Positions 1 through 11,639 of a stretch of 64,000 nucleotides of DNA are shown here, piece by piece (the first letter of the stretch is position 1; each line of letters begins with the position of its first letter). Made by a program: the position numbers and the translations under genes. The stretch is from NCBI RefSeq assembly GCF_907164915.1, contig NC_061863.1:7928340-7992339 (forward strand). Reading direction: 5' to 3'. The notes beneath the pieces were generated by a model. The model saw only the letters and a program-made list of their open reading frames with translations. It did not search any database and was not told the origin of the DNA. The DNA comes from Impatiens glandulifera. Lineage: Eukaryota; Streptophyta; Magnoliopsida; Ericales; Balsaminaceae.

Positions 1-560
1 AATTTATGCAAAGGTTGTAGTTTGTTGAAGGACACACAAAAAAATACTTGTCAAATTTATGTGTCCTAGCTAATCTTTTAAAATAATAATATTTTTTGTA
101 ATAGTTGTGCATTGATTTTTATGTTAAAATACATATATCTTATCCTGATTTAATTTTCATTAATTACATAGTTTTTTTTTTTTTTGTAAATTCTTACATT
201 AAGTCAAACCCATTATTTTTGAAATTATAATCTAGTAATGTAATATACTATATCAATAAAAAAAATACTAATTATTAGGGTGTTTTCATTACATAAATTG
301 GACAAAACTGTAGTATTTTCTTTTACTAAGATATGATCTAGAATACTCTTAAATAACTTACATAACAAAGTCTAGACTTTCTATTGAGTTATGATAAATA
401 CATATTTGTATTGAAATTACTTCATCTCTAAAGGAGGTTGTATTTGAAACCTGGTTTTTGTTGGAAAAATGAGTCGGGCGTGTTTAATGATGATGGAATT
501 GGCATTAGAATTGGAGGGTCAATTTTAATTATAAATTTTGTTAAGTAAATTAGATTTAAA
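1..560 (+). repeat. 3' flank of a third pectin acetylesterase duplication copy
   Basis: The sequence from the left edge closely follows the DNA downstream of both esterase genes (about 28371-28930 and 51130-51680). Shared landmarks in the same order are the 'aatttatgca' start, the oligo-A 'aaatacttatcaaat' stretch, 'gtaatagttgtgcattg', 'attattagggtgttttcatt' and 'attggagggtcaatttt'. The match fades near 560. No coding exon of the gene lies inside the window. I infer that a third gene copy, in the same orientation, ends just left of position 1. Confidence 0.8.
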
Positions 561-1425
561 ATTTAAATTCTCTGATGGAATTATGAATATAATGTTGTGG
601 TTAATATTTGATTTTTTCTTAAATAGGTCTAAATTGTAAAACTACTTTTTTTTTAATCGTACACACATCTTTCTTTCTTATCCTTCCTTGTTTTCTTCTG
701 GCTCAAACTTCAAGGAATTTCTCTTTCTCCTTTCTCAAATTCTCTTCTCTTTTTCGTTTTCTCAATTCCTTCACCCATAGATATGATTAAACAAATATTT
801 TTTTCAGCAGTTGTGAATAAGATGTCGTTAGTTTTCTTTGTTTTCTGAAGCTTTGAGAGAGCATGGTCTCGGGAAGTCAATTGTGTTTTATGCGCCAAGG
901 TTTTTCCTTTCGCAAAGACGAGATCAACATTTTTTATTTTCATCGTATTCTCTTAACGCGGTTAACTCTTCTTCTAATTTTAATAACATCATATTCAAAA
1001 AAGTATCTAAAGCACGGTAAGGTAAAGCACGGTAAGGTGTGAAATACAAAATTTGATGGAAAGCCTAAAAGAATTAAAATGTTACACTTATGAATTAAGC
1101 AAACTAAGATAAAGAGTACATGAAAAAATATTTAATGGATGAACTAATAAAATCAAGTGTGAATCAACATTTTTTATAAATTATATACATTATGTATGTA
1201 TTTTTATATTATTTTACATATATTTAACCTTTTTTATTAATAATAAATTCTCATTAAATAAGAAAATTGAAATTAAATAATAATATTTTAATTTTTTTCA
1301 AACATAACAATTAAATATCAATTATTATTATAAAAATAAAATTCTAAAATCAATTCTAATTCTACTCTCCAAACTAATCTTAAATAAAATTAGCACTACT
1401 CATTTTTCTTGAACAACCAACAAAA

Positions 1426-1456
<31 letters not shown>

Positions 1457-2750
1457 GGATCAACTTGTAGAAATTAATTTAATAAGTAATCTGAGCATTC
1501 TTTTTTTTTTTTTTTTCAATTGGGAGAGATGAATTACTGGACTAAAGCGTACAAGTTATTTTTCCTGATAATTCGAAGTCCTCGCAATCTGTATATGATT
1601 AATTTTTTCAAATAGAGAAACATCTAACATAAAAAAAATTAAGTAATAAAAACAACCCTATTTTATTCTTCAGGCCTAGGATTATGTCGTCAACATTTGT
1701 ATTAGGTAGTTCTAAGTTTCTTATAAGTTCTAACATGCACAAGATGCGTGATTGTCTTTTAACTTTTTTTTGTCGTAAAAACTAAACGGTAGGTGAAAAT
1801 GTCTTTTTGAGACCCTAAATCATAAGTCTTAACAAAGAAAGAAACAAAATGTACAAAAAGGAAATTACTGAAATTAAAGGTTTATTTGAGATATATATTT
1901 AACACATTTTTTTTTAAAACAGTTTCATAGTCTCCTTTAAACTGGAGTTTATTGTAGATGACTCTCTGACAATACAACAAATATAGTAGTGATATATCAA
2001 TGAAATCACTGCTCAATGAATTTGACAAAATACATAAATTTGATGGTTTAAAAAAATCTCTTAAGCCAACTCTTTCCATCGTGACAATGTGTGGAGTAAT
2101 AATGATGCATTTACTACTTAAAAAAAATTGATGAATTAGTTTTTCTTAATTGTTAATAGGTTTTCAAAATAGGCCGATGATGATTGTCATTATAGAGAAT
2201 ATGATCTTATCATGATGATAATTTTTAATTTATTATTACACGTGTCCAATTTTAATATGAGTTACAAGAAACTATGGTTTATCTTGACTAAACATATTTG
2301 TTCTAATTTATTCATTAATTAATTAGAAATATTTAATTTATCCCCATCTTATTTGCTTCAGCTTAAAATTAAATGTTAAATTTTAAAATTGACAATAGAA
2401 TCCAATTAAATATCTTTTATTTATTTGATAACTTCAAATAAAATTAATAATTTGATTAAGATTTTTTTTTATTTTGCTAAAGAATTATAATTATAATTAC
2501 ATAATATACTACTATTATTTAATTTTATTTTTAGTCTATTATCTTAATTATTGATTCCACATTCTCGTTAGTTTGAATATTCATATAACTGTAAATAAGT
2601 ATTGATACTCCACTAAAAATATTGACATTCAAGTCATATTAATATTAATGAGTATATTTATACACAAAATCATAAACATAAATCAATAATATTAAAATAT
2701 TTGATAATTAAAATTTTTATAATCAAAATTATGATTAAATAAAATTATCG
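561..2750. other. AT-rich intergenic DNA, no gene seen
   Basis: I see no coding region with recognisable similarity. Short open frames around 710-1020 and 1882-2079 are low complexity or lack any domain. There is a small TA microsatellite near 1428-1452 and several A/T runs. A short duplicated phrase ('ggtaaagcacggtaaggt') lies near 1010-1040. Confidence 0.6.
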
Positions 2751-2858
2751 GCAGAAAGAAGTTTCTCGAAGTTGAAATTAATTAAAAATTATATTCGATC
2801 AACAATATCACATGATAGACTAAATGGGCTAGCAATGTTGTCGATTGAGAAAAAATAG
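2751..2858 (+). pseudogene. hAT transposase C-terminal dimerisation fragment
   Basis: Frame +3 gives about 35 residues starting AERSFSKLKLIKNYIRST and ending in LSIEKK before a TAG at 2856-2858. The A-E-R-x-F-S-K-L-K followed by R-L-x-x-L-A-x-L-S-I-E pattern is the C-terminal hAT dimerisation motif of the ZMYM1-like transposase group. A better preserved relative lies at 30185-30610. No transposase frame continues upstream and no terminal repeats were found, so this is an isolated relic. Confidence 0.7.
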
Positions 2859-2979
2859 CCTGTCAATTAAATTATACAGATTTAATCAATATTTTTTTGC
2901 CTCTAAAACAGTTAGACGAGTGTTTTTTATTTAATTATTTCAAATATTATTAACTTTTGTGTTACGTATCATTTTGTTT

Positions 2980-3022
2980 CTGATTGATTTATTTATTTAT
3001 TTATTTATTTATATATATATTA

Positions 3023-3076
<54 letters not shown>
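2980..3076. repeat. TTTA and TTA microsatellites
   Basis: A run of TTTA units (about 2985-3012) is followed, after a short TA stretch, by about 18 TTA trinucleotide units (about 3020-3076). An open frame crosses it only because the repeat encodes poly-leucine. It has no coding support. Confidence 0.9.
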
Positions 3077-3079
<3 letters not shown>

Positions 3080-3769
3080 ATACTGAACTTTATGACAACA
3101 AAATAGTTCATTTTTTATTTTTTGCATTAGGCTTTATCGAACACAGGACGTCTCTGGTCCTTTTGTGTGCGTCTCTGGTCCTTTTGTGTGCTTATAACTC
3201 GTGTCCACGCGCTTATTCGGGTCGTGCTAATTCATATCCACGAGCTTATTCTTTCCCTACTAACTCATGTTTAAATTTACGTGTTGTGTTGTTCTGATTA
3301 GAGTTGGTCAACGTGTCGACTCAATCGTGTTGTGTCGAGACCCATTTTTATATTGTATCTGAACCCACTCAAAATATTATGGTTCGCATGTCCATTAATG
3401 CCTGGTTAACTTATGTATATGGACTCAATCGTGCTAACTCCAATTAAATCTAAACTCCAATTAAATCTATTTTTTTTCTATTTTTTTTCTTTTCATATTC
3501 CTTCCCACAAAGAAAATCTAGAGTCTACATTTACTATTGTTCTTCTATGCATCTATTATATCCATCTACCATCAAGCTTTGGAAGTCTCATTTCCATAAT
3601 CTTAGTCTTTAGGAAGCAAATATTTCATGATGGTAAAAGAGCATAGAATAGATGGTTGTAATCCAATATTCTATTAACATATCTTCTAAGCAAAATTTGA
3701 TCATCCTACTTTCTTTTACATGGTATATTCATCATTCTCGTGATAATAATTATCTTTCATGTCTTGTTG
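3080..3769. other. Non-coding DNA with a short tandem duplication
   Basis: A 21 bp phrase beginning 'gtctctggtccttttgtgtgc' is present twice in tandem at about 3151-3191. The following 'cgtgtccacgcgcttattcggg' style sequence is repetitive in character. No gene or domain was recognised. Confidence 0.5.
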
Positions 3770-4090
3770 ATACAGATACTAAGCAAAGCATGTGTATCTT
3801 CAAAATGATAGTTCTTAAAACACAAGTGATACCAAAACTAAGTTCCTTTCCCATTGTCAATTTTAAACTCAAGCAATTTCACAATCCTCCTCATCTTATG
3901 AATTTTCTTGAGTAACCATGTAATATCTTCACTATGTTTAGAAGCATCAATTCTTCAAAAATTGCACCAAAATCACAAAGTGATGGCACCAAAAATCTTG
4001 AACACCCACCAATTGTATGCTCTTAGTAAGCTCGATCCTAATATCCCATTCTTTGACTTCCACCACGATAAGCCGACAAAACTAAGGCGA
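3770..4090 (-). pseudogene. Possible LINE (L1-type) ORF2 C-terminal fragment
   Basis: On the minus strand the frame reads ITWLLKKIHKMRRIVKLL, then EFKIDNGKGT, a stop, and FWYHLCF. This resembles the tryptophan-rich segment after the reverse transcriptase in plant L1-type LINEs, which usually has a W-x-W-K-K-I pattern, a G-N-G-x-x-T turn and F-W-x-D-x-W. The internal stop and the lack of an RT domain mark it as a decayed relic. It is a recognition by eye on a short stretch and could be chance. It lies just beyond the 3' end of the PPR gene. Confidence 0.35.
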
Positions 4091-4195
4091 CAATAAGAAC
4101 TGTGCAACTTCCCCGATATAAGAGGCACATCAAGGTATTAACTATACATGTTTTTAACACAATTATCAACAAAGTGTTTTTATCTCTAATATTAA

Positions 4196-6052
4196 TCACC
4201 AAAAATCTCCACAAGAGCACAATCCATCGCTAAAATGGTGGAATCTCTTCGGATCCCTAATAATAATAGTAAGCTTCTCAACAACAGACACAAGTTTCGC
4301 AAAAACATGACAATCCCCGCAGATTCTAATATTCTTCGTAATAATCATCGGCCTACCCGCCCTACCTACCAACAACCCGAAAGCAACCGCCAATTTCTCA
4401 CTATGCTTCTCAATCATATCACGCTTCACATCCTCTTCCACGTCGTGCAAAACCAATTCTGTCTTCGAAACATACCCAATTTTTCGAACTTTACCTATAA
4501 GTTCATCCAATTTCGCATATATCTCCTCCGAGTCCCGATGCGACCTATCACCCGCAACGAAACGATGAATCTCATTTTCACATTCGATCGAACTCCAACC
4601 CGGAACCTTCCTCAAACGTTTTCCCTTCATCAAACTCCTCACTTTCGCCGCGTCCTTCCATCGGCCAAAATTGGAGTAGATATTCGATAGCATTAGATAG
4701 TTACGAGAATCCAAAGGGTCTATCGAAAGAAGACGCGCCCCTACGTCTTCCCCGAGCTCCATATTACCGTGGACACGACACGCGTTAAGAAGAGAAGCCC
4801 AAACTCCCGAAGTTGGTTCCATCGGCATTTCATCGATCAATTTACGAGCGTCGATCAAGCGACCGGCTCGACCTAAAAGATCGATCATGCACGAATAATG
4901 ATCTAACCTAGGTTCAATCTTATAAGAAGTAAACATAACATCGAAATATTTCTCGCCTTCGTTAACGAGCCCCGAGTGACTACAAGCGCTTAGTAAATGC
5001 GTGAACGTAACATGATCGGGTCGAACACAACCAGTATTGATCATAAACTCAAAGAATTCTATCGCTTGTTTGCCATATCCATGGATAGCATAACCAGCTA
5101 GCATTGCAGTCCAAGCAATTCTATCTGGTTTCTTTATCTCTTTAAAAACGTCGTAAGAACTCAATAACCGACCCGATTTTGCGTAGAATCTCAACAGCGA
5201 GGTCATGATGGTTAAATCGGAAACAAGACCAGAAGCGAAAACATAGGAATGGATTGATTCAGCCAATTTTTCTATACCTAAATCTTCACAAGCTTGAATG
5301 AATGACACAACATTAGCTTCATCAGGTTGAAATCCAAACATTCTCATCGTTTTAAATATGACAATTCCTTTTTCAGGAAAACCATTATGAACATGAACTG
5401 CAATCAATGAATTCCATGAGACTTGTGTAGGAACATGCATTTCTACAAACACCTTATAGGCAGAATCCAAATGACCAAATTTCCCATACATGTTAATCAA
5501 AGCATTGAGAAGTTTACATTCAAACAAAAGACCAACCTTCACTGCAATTCCATGAAGGGAATTTCCTTCGTCTAAACCTTCTCCTACATCTGCAATAGCT
5601 GAAATCGTTGAAATGAGTGTCACCTCGTTGGGTTCTATATCCGACTCAACTCTCATCCGATTTAAAACATTCAAACATTTCTCCACAAGCCCTAATCGTG
5701 AAAATACTGAAATGAACGAATTCCAGGAAACTAAATCCTTGTGAGTAATTTCATCAAACAGGTTATGTGCATCATTTAATGAATCCAATCTCCCGTAGGC
5801 TGACACTAAAATATCTCCAAGAAATCCGTGGCGGAAAAGGGAAGATTTGATTACCTGGGCATGAACCGATCTACAAGAAGAAGAGGAGGAGCAGGACTGA
5901 GCTACGTGAATGAAGGATTTGATTCTCGTTTGAAGAATTGAGTTGTCGGAGTGAGAAGAGAAAGATTGGATGATGAGCGAGCATTGACGTTTAATGGATG
6001 CAAAAGAAGAAGAAGAAGAAACCGAATGAAGAACCCTAGAACCTCTTATCAT
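4196..6052 (-). CDS. DYW-class pentatricopeptide repeat protein (organellar RNA editing type)
   Basis: This is an intact, intronless 618-residue ORF on the minus strand with its ATG at 6050-6052. It is a PLS-type PPR protein. Residues ~1-50 are Ser/Arg rich and look like an organelle-targeting peptide. PPR motifs follow, with phrases such as LVSWNSFISVFSRLG and IAWTAMLAGYAIHGYGKQA, then an E/E+ region, a PG box near residue 484 and a DYW domain. The deaminase-type zinc and active-site residues are present: H550 and E552 (HSE), C578 and C581 (CGDCH), and the C-terminal C612/C614. The chain ends Asp-Phe-Trp rather than Asp-Tyr-Trp. Family members act as site-specific C-to-U RNA editing factors in mitochondria or plastids. 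From memory it resembles Arabidopsis At5g40410, which I could not check. It lies convergent to the esterase copy beyond the left edge. An internal copy of residues ~93-283 survives as a pseudogene at 29324-37600. Confidence 0.93.
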   Translation of the reverse strand: MIRGSRVLHSVSSSSSFASIKRQCSLIIQSFSSHSDNSILQTRIKSFIHVAQSCSSSSSCRSVHAQVIKSSLFRHGFLGDILVSAYGRLDSLNDAHNLFDEITHKDLVSWNSFISVFSRLGLVEKCLNVLNRMRVESDIEPNEVTLISTISAIADVGEGLDEGNSLHGIAVKVGLLFECKLLNALINMYGKFGHLDSAYKVFVEMHVPTQVSWNSLIAVHVHNGFPEKGIVIFKTMRMFGFQPDEANVVSFIQACEDLGIEKLAESIHSYVFASGLVSDLTIMTSLLRFYAKSGRLLSSYDVFKEIKKPDRIAWTAMLAGYAIHGYGKQAIEFFEFMINTGCVRPDHVTFTHLLSACSHSGLVNEGEKYFDVMFTSYKIEPRLDHYSCMIDLLGRAGRLIDARKLIDEMPMEPTSGVWASLLNACRVHGNMELGEDVGARLLSIDPLDSRNYLMLSNIYSNFGRWKDAAKVRSLMKGKRLRKVPGWSSIECENEIHRFVAGDRSHRDSEEIYAKLDELIGKVRKIGYVSKTELVLHDVEEDVKRDMIEKHSEKLAVAFGLLVGRAGRPMIITKNIRICGDCHVFAKLVSVVEKLTIIIRDPKRFHHFSDGLCSCGDFW

Positions 6053-7197
6053 CTCTCGCCTTCACAAACTGGTTCAGATTTTCATACTTATTTATCAGAG
6101 TTCATCACTTGAGTGTCTTTCAAATATTAGGACTTTTTTATTTGAATTAAGTTTATTTTATAAAATATAATATGCTAATAGTACTATTTATAAATAGTAA
6201 AGAGTATAAGTTATATGAGAGTATTAAAATATATAAATTATATAGATCATATGTGTTTGGTTAGAAGATTGAAAGATTCATAAATTATATATGTTTTATA
6301 ATTTTGTGTTTGGTTGTTGGTATAAAAAAATAATAAAAAGTAAAATACCATTCTACCTTTATATTTATGTAAATTATTTTTATTAATTTAATTATTTTAG
6401 TTTTTATTATTAATTATATTTAAATTAATAAAAGTAAATTTAATTATCCTATGAATATTTAAAAAATAATAATATTATTTAATTATATATTTTTTTTTAT
6501 TAAATTTTTATTTTAAAAAAACAAAAACCATAAATCAAGTGACATAATAACAAAAATATTAGATAATTATTACATCATGTGTGTTTTTATAAATGACCAG
6601 AAAAATATAGTCCCATGTCATTAATTGAATATGTCACCATGAACAAAAATAACACAAACGGTATTTCTACTATTATTGTTAGACCAAAATGGTCAGATGA
6701 TAAGGTGAAGGATAAATTGCTTAGAGGTTGACTATTGCGATGAATTTGTGTGTGGTTTTCTTATTTCCATTGTCGTCATTCTTATTAGCTTATGTTGATA
6801 AAGTTATGCTCAAATCATTTATGATGTTCTTTCTCTTGCCTATTATATCTAATTATGATTCACTTTCATCCATCACTAAACACAAGCATGTTACACCAAA
6901 TTAATTATCTCATTTTCATATGGCCATAAAACAATTCTTTATAGACACAATATATTATATTTAAACTGGATAACATGATTTGTAAGTTCAACCAACTGTA
7001 TAATTACAAAAATATTATATATACCTACATGTCATATATAATAACACCTAATGGTCTAAAAATCATACAACAGTGCATGTTTTACAAAAACAAAAGTGAC
7101 ATGTTATACATTTACAAAAATATTATATATGCCTACAAAACATATATATACCAATAAGAACTTCCATTTTGTCATACAAAACATTTAGATATCCTGA

Positions 7198-7452
7198 TCA
7201 AAATTCGTTATTTGTCTTCATTCCTAAGCTCACAATATCTTTCAATGCTCCAATAAGAACTTGTTGTTCTTTGTCCGTCCAACTTCTTCTACTAATAACC
7301 TTCCTTTTCCCTCTTTTATCAATTTGATGAGCTTGTGCATCATCATCTTGACTATCCATACCTAAGCATTCATAACATAAAAGATAATATAAAACATAAT
7401 AAAAACAAATAGTATTAAGAAAAATAGAATATAATTTTTCCACTATAATCAA
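7198..7452 (-). pseudogene. Myb/SANT-like protein fragment of the PIF/Harbinger element
   Basis: The residues from the internal Met (MDSQDDDAQAHQ) lead into RRSWTDKEQQVLIGALKDI. This is the start of the Myb/SANT-like trihelix domain of the Harbinger accessory protein, which helps the transposase bind DNA and enter the nucleus. The frame stops soon after the first helix (GMKTNNEF), so most of the protein is lost. It lies downstream of the transposase remnant on the same strand. Confidence 0.65.
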
Positions 7453-7499
7453 AACACATAGTATTAAACAAAATAGGATTTGAAGTTATAACATTCAAA

Positions 7500-8907
7500 T
7501 ATAAACATTACACATAAACATCTATCTTCTACTCCCACTACTTCTTCCTGATCTCCCTTCAAGAAACATTGTCTTTGCTAACTTAATTCTCCATTGTGTC
7601 CAATCATCAGATGTCTCTATAACACTTACATTGTCTTCTATTTGAGGATTCAAATGTTATAAATGTTCTTCGGTTAGTAATTCTTCCATAGGATCTATTG
7701 ATATTTCCCTTCTTATATAATTATGTAATAGACAACATGAAATGATTAAACGACATTGTGTCTTAATTGGATAAAACATAGGGCTTCTTAGTACAGCCCA
7801 TCTAAGTTTGAGCAAACCAAATATTTTTCAATAACATTTCTTACAGCAGAATGCTTCATGTTGAAAAATTCTTCAAAATTAGTAGGTGATCGTTCAACAC
7901 TCCAAGGTCCTAAATGATACTTATAACCTTTAAACGGTGCTAAAACCCCTCTTTGTTTGTGTATCCAGCATCTACTAAGTAATAATAACTTGTGTTAATA
8001 TAGCTATCGGTTAATATTTCTATTAAAACTTTGTATTAGTATATACTCATATATATTGTATCTAAATATATATCTTACCTCGAGGAATTTTTAAACCACA
8101 ATTTCTATTAATTGCATCTACTATTAGCAGCAGAACCTTCCTAACCAGGTAACACATAGATGAACATCATATCATGAGAGCAAACTCCAAGCATATTTGT
8201 TGTAATTTGTCCTTTTTGATTTCTATATCCTGTTTTCATATATCTTCTCTCACATTTACAGGAATATATGTTCCATCTAGAGCTCCTAAGCAATTCTATT
8301 TAATGTATACGAAATTATTAAAAACTTTAATGTCACTATTAAGAATGAAACATTTTTATTTACCTCAAACCATTTCCACCTTTCATTTGTATGAGAATTT
8401 TATAAAGGCTCTGGTTTTTTTAGAAGACCAGCTTGAAGACGTAACAGGATTTTTAACACTTCATGCACATATTTACTAATAGTCCATCCAGAACGAAGGA
8501 ATGCAAATGAAACATTCTTTATCTTAATGTGATGAGCTAAAATATAGAGAAATATAGCTACTTTTTCTTCTAGAGACACTTTTAGAGTGAGATCATCCTG
8601 ACATTTCCATAATGTTGCATAAACGAAGGAAAGCCCTTCTATCCATTCTTAACAAATCAATACATGTAGTATCATTGTGTTTTATTATCGTATTTATTGT
8701 GGTTGTTCTAAGTTGTGTTGGATTGATAGATTCAAAAATACAATGAAATGTAGATTGATATCTCTCATAGGCAAATATCATAATCATGTTTAGAAAACAA
8801 CAAAATTCTTGTTCATTTTGTATAGTTTCAAAAACTATACACATTCTATTATTATTGTCATAATCATCTACTTCATCATTGTCATATTCAGCATCATTAG
8901 CATCCAT
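7500..8907 (-). pseudogene. PIF/Harbinger (HARBI1-type, DDE_Tnp_4) transposase pseudogene
   Basis: The minus-strand frames, read from 8907 leftwards, show an acidic N-terminus and then CIDLLRMDRRAFLRLCNIME, the usual start of plant HARBI1-like transposases. Around 8240-8100 another frame reads TNMLGVCSHDMMFIYVLPG, a stop, then EGSAA, which matches the second catalytic block. Around 8000-7940 it reads YYYLVDAGYTNKEGF, the third block, before a frameshift. The pieces are in order but broken by several stops and frameshifts. No functional transposase is encoded. Confidence 0.75.
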
Positions 8908-8959
8908 CTATTAGTCAAAATTAAAAAGTAATATTATTAAAAACAACGTGATATTAAAG

Positions 8960-9265
8960 TTATCTATAAAGATTAACATATATTACACCTAATTGAAGAC
9001 TACAATACTAAAGTTATCCTTATTATAAATATCACATCTGAAGACTGTAATACTAAAGTTACCCTTATAAAGATCAACATCTATTACACATAAATGAAGA
9101 CTGTAATACTAAAATTACCCTTATACAAATCAACATCTATTACACATAGTTGGAGACTGTAATACAAAATTTATCTATTACACATAGTTAGATAGATACT
9201 GTAAAGATCAATTACTCTTATAAAGATCATCATCTATTACAAATACCTATTCTGTAATACTAAAG
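8960..9265. repeat. Degenerate ~60 bp tandem repeat
   Basis: About five imperfect units share 'catctattacacat', 'gaagactgtaatac' and 'aagttacccttataaagatc'. The array lies inside the PIF/Harbinger element, upstream of its transposase on the minus strand. No function is evident. Confidence 0.7.
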
Positions 9266-9985
9266 TTCAACATCTCGTGTTCTTTTATGAATCAACCTTT
9301 CATTTCTTGTGTTCTTTTATAAATCAACCTTTCTGAAATGATGTATGTGTAAAACTCAACTCAAATCAAATCAAATATATCCAACTTAGTTTTGTGCCAT
9401 ATTATCTAAAATAAGTATTGTAAAATTAAGTAGATCTCTAAAATCTGAGCAAATAAAAGAAAATATTATTCAGTATATAAAGAAACACCGTAAAAACATG
9501 CTTACTTGATGATGTGAGGAATCTTGACCGTAGATAGAAAACTGTTATTCTTAAGATTCGTTCTTAGATTGTGTTTCAAAAGCTTCACTTCGTTCACCAC
9601 TACTGTATTTGTGTTTGATTAGGTTGAATATGAAGACTTTGAACCACCGCCGCCTTTTCTTAGTTCGATTTAGGATTGAATCATCTTAGATTGGAACATT
9701 AGGTTAAGAAGAAGAAACGGATCAAGATTGAAGAGAGATCAAATAAAGGATGAAAAATGAAAGATTTTATTGAGAAAGAGAATTTATATCTAAAGGTTAA
9801 ATGTGGAAAATAAAAATTAATAAGTTTTATACCTACTTATAACATTTATTATTTTATACCGCATTTGAGGTATAATTTATACCCATTTTAATTACGGTAG
9901 ATATACAATTTTATAATCAAACAACTTATTAATTTTATAATTATCCTATATCTACATGTTATACCTCCAACCAAACGAAGGCTTA

Positions 9986-11026
9986 GAGTACACCAGACCC
10001 AATTACAGTATGGCGTTCGAACTTTGGACGTTTTTATTATATAGAGCTCGAACTTGATTTGAGACATATGAGTTTCAACTATCAAACTTTTAACCATGCT
10101 TTTTACTAAAACGAGGTTTAGTCTATTTCTTTTTAGTTAACGTGACATTTCTCTTTTAAAATAATGTCACCTTGCTCTTTTTCTAGACATTTAGAAAAAT
10201 ATATTACTTCCTCTGCGATAAAACTCTTCTACTTCATCTTCTTCGAATCATTACTTACATTTCATTCTCGACCAACATTCTGACTAAGAAGGTGAATTTA
10301 TTGAATAAATGATACAAATTATATCATACTCTTTTATATTAAATGGAGTTGTTAATACCAGCAAATCAGATTTTCCCATCTAATGACAGTCTTGGAGATC
10401 TTCAAGCAATTTTAGAACAATTTTAGAACACGGCTCAATAATAACGACGACTACTAGACCTCAATCTTTTCTCTCTAGTGACTCCACTAAATAGTGTCTT
10501 TCAGGCGCCATTTCATCACTGGAATTACAAGAAAGTGGACTTCCTCCGTTTCTTTCCTACACAAGGCTTCTTCTCACACTCGAGAATGACAACCCCTTCT
10601 CAATTACATCTGCATCATCATTATCATGTGTTGTTATTTTAAGTACATTATTTGTTTTGAAATCTGCAAAATGAACTTTGCTCCAAATTTTGGAGTTAGT
10701 TTGGTCCTTCCTTTATATTCATTTTTCGTGATGTTCTAATCTTCAGTTCAGGAAGTGTTTAGACTTTTTTTTGTCTTCTTTATTTGATCTGGCAAGTGGC
10801 AGTGAGGAAACTATTTTAACCAACTTGTTATTGTTATTCTCTTCTGTTTTCGAAACTTTATTAGATTCCGTGTTCTAAAAGAGCTCGAAGGTCTCGAAGA
10901 CGAGTTCACCGGTTGATCAGGATATTCGACTGACTATAGGGAATCAATTTGACTAGTGGGGTATTGATGATTTGGAGTAGATGAAAATGAAATGAGGAGG
11001 AAGAGATTTCTAGGCAATGGGTAATA
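9986..11026. other. Intergenic DNA with a repeat also found inverted near 18 kb
   Basis: The stretch about 9998-10175, with 'tatcaaacttttaacc' and 'tctcttttaaaataatgtca', is similar to the reverse complement of about 17985-18160. A 27-codon frame at 10343-10426 starts with ATG but shows no domain. Nothing else coding was recognised. Confidence 0.5.
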
Positions 11027-11475
11027 GGGAAATTTGACGAAATGACCTCAAAAATTGGGTTATTTGAGGTGGTGACAAAAGAAAAATTTTATTGCGTTCT
11101 TGGTCTTTATTTTGCGTTTCGTGAAGGGGATTAGGGTTTTATATAAATACCCAAATTTTTTCATTTCATTCATTTCCTTTCTCTCTCTTCTCTCTTTGCT
11201 CTTGTTCGACGGCGGCGGCGGTGATACGGCAACAACAGAAACATCAAAGATAAGAAAACTCTAACACCCTAACATTCAGATGTTCATCATACTGTTCTTA
11301 TTTCTATTATCTTCATTTCAAACGATTTATGTTATTCTTAATCAAACCCTAACCCTAAATCAATTTAATATGTTCTTATTATTCATATTGATTCATATTT
11401 TTGTTCATCTTATTGTTCATATTTATCGATGATGATATTTGCAGATTATACGAGTTCCGTTTTAGGGAAGATTCA

Positions 11476-11625
11476 CTTCGCGTTTCGCTAAGTACTTCGC
11501 GTTTCGCGAAGCAGCACACTGCGTTACGCGAAGCGGCACGGTCGGCACGCGAGCGGCGCGGTCACATGCGAAACGGCACGGTCGGCACGCGAAGGCAGAT
11601 CGCGTTACACGAAGCGACACAGAGT
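11476..11625 (+). repeat. CpG-rich short repeat array (left arm)
   Basis: In an AT-rich setting this 150 bp stretch is dense in short related words such as cgcgtttcgcgaagc, gcgttacgcgaagcgg and cacggtcggcacgcgaa. Many contain the palindrome TTCGCGAA or a variant of it. A matching array in opposite orientation is at 17350-17470. A short open frame crosses it but has no domain support. Confidence 0.75.
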
Positions 11626-11639
11626 TGTACTTAGATTCT

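Larger units (their letters stand above)
6300..9985 (-). mobile_element. Decayed PIF/Harbinger DNA transposon
   Basis: The left end ('gtgtttggttgttggtataa', about 6304-6324) and right end ('ttatacctccaaccaaac', about 9959-9976) are imperfect inverted repeats. They have the G-T-T-T-G-G-T-T core typical of PIF/Harbinger and Tourist ends. Inside, on the minus strand, are remnants of the two proteins such elements carry, a DDE transposase and a Myb/SANT-like protein. I could not identify a clean 3 bp TSD, so the ends are approximate. Stops and frameshifts show it is inactive. Confidence 0.7.

Noticed and set aside
2959..3297. Open frame of 112 codons
   Set aside because: It crosses the TTTA/TTA microsatellite, starts at a non-ATG codon and is mostly poly-leucine. 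There is no domain support.
3413..4096. Several short plus-strand frames downstream of the PPR gene
   Set aside because: No domain and no splice logic. The minus strand better fits a LINE relic.
4235..4690. 151-codon plus-strand frame
   Set aside because: It lies opposite the conserved DYW domain of the PPR gene and is its antisense shadow.
10343..10426. 27-codon frame starting with ATG in a gene-like stretch
   Set aside because: Too short, with no recognisable similarity or splice partner.
11343..11362. Telomere-like 'aaccctaaccctaaa'
   Set aside because: Only two or so repeat units; common by chance in plant DNA.
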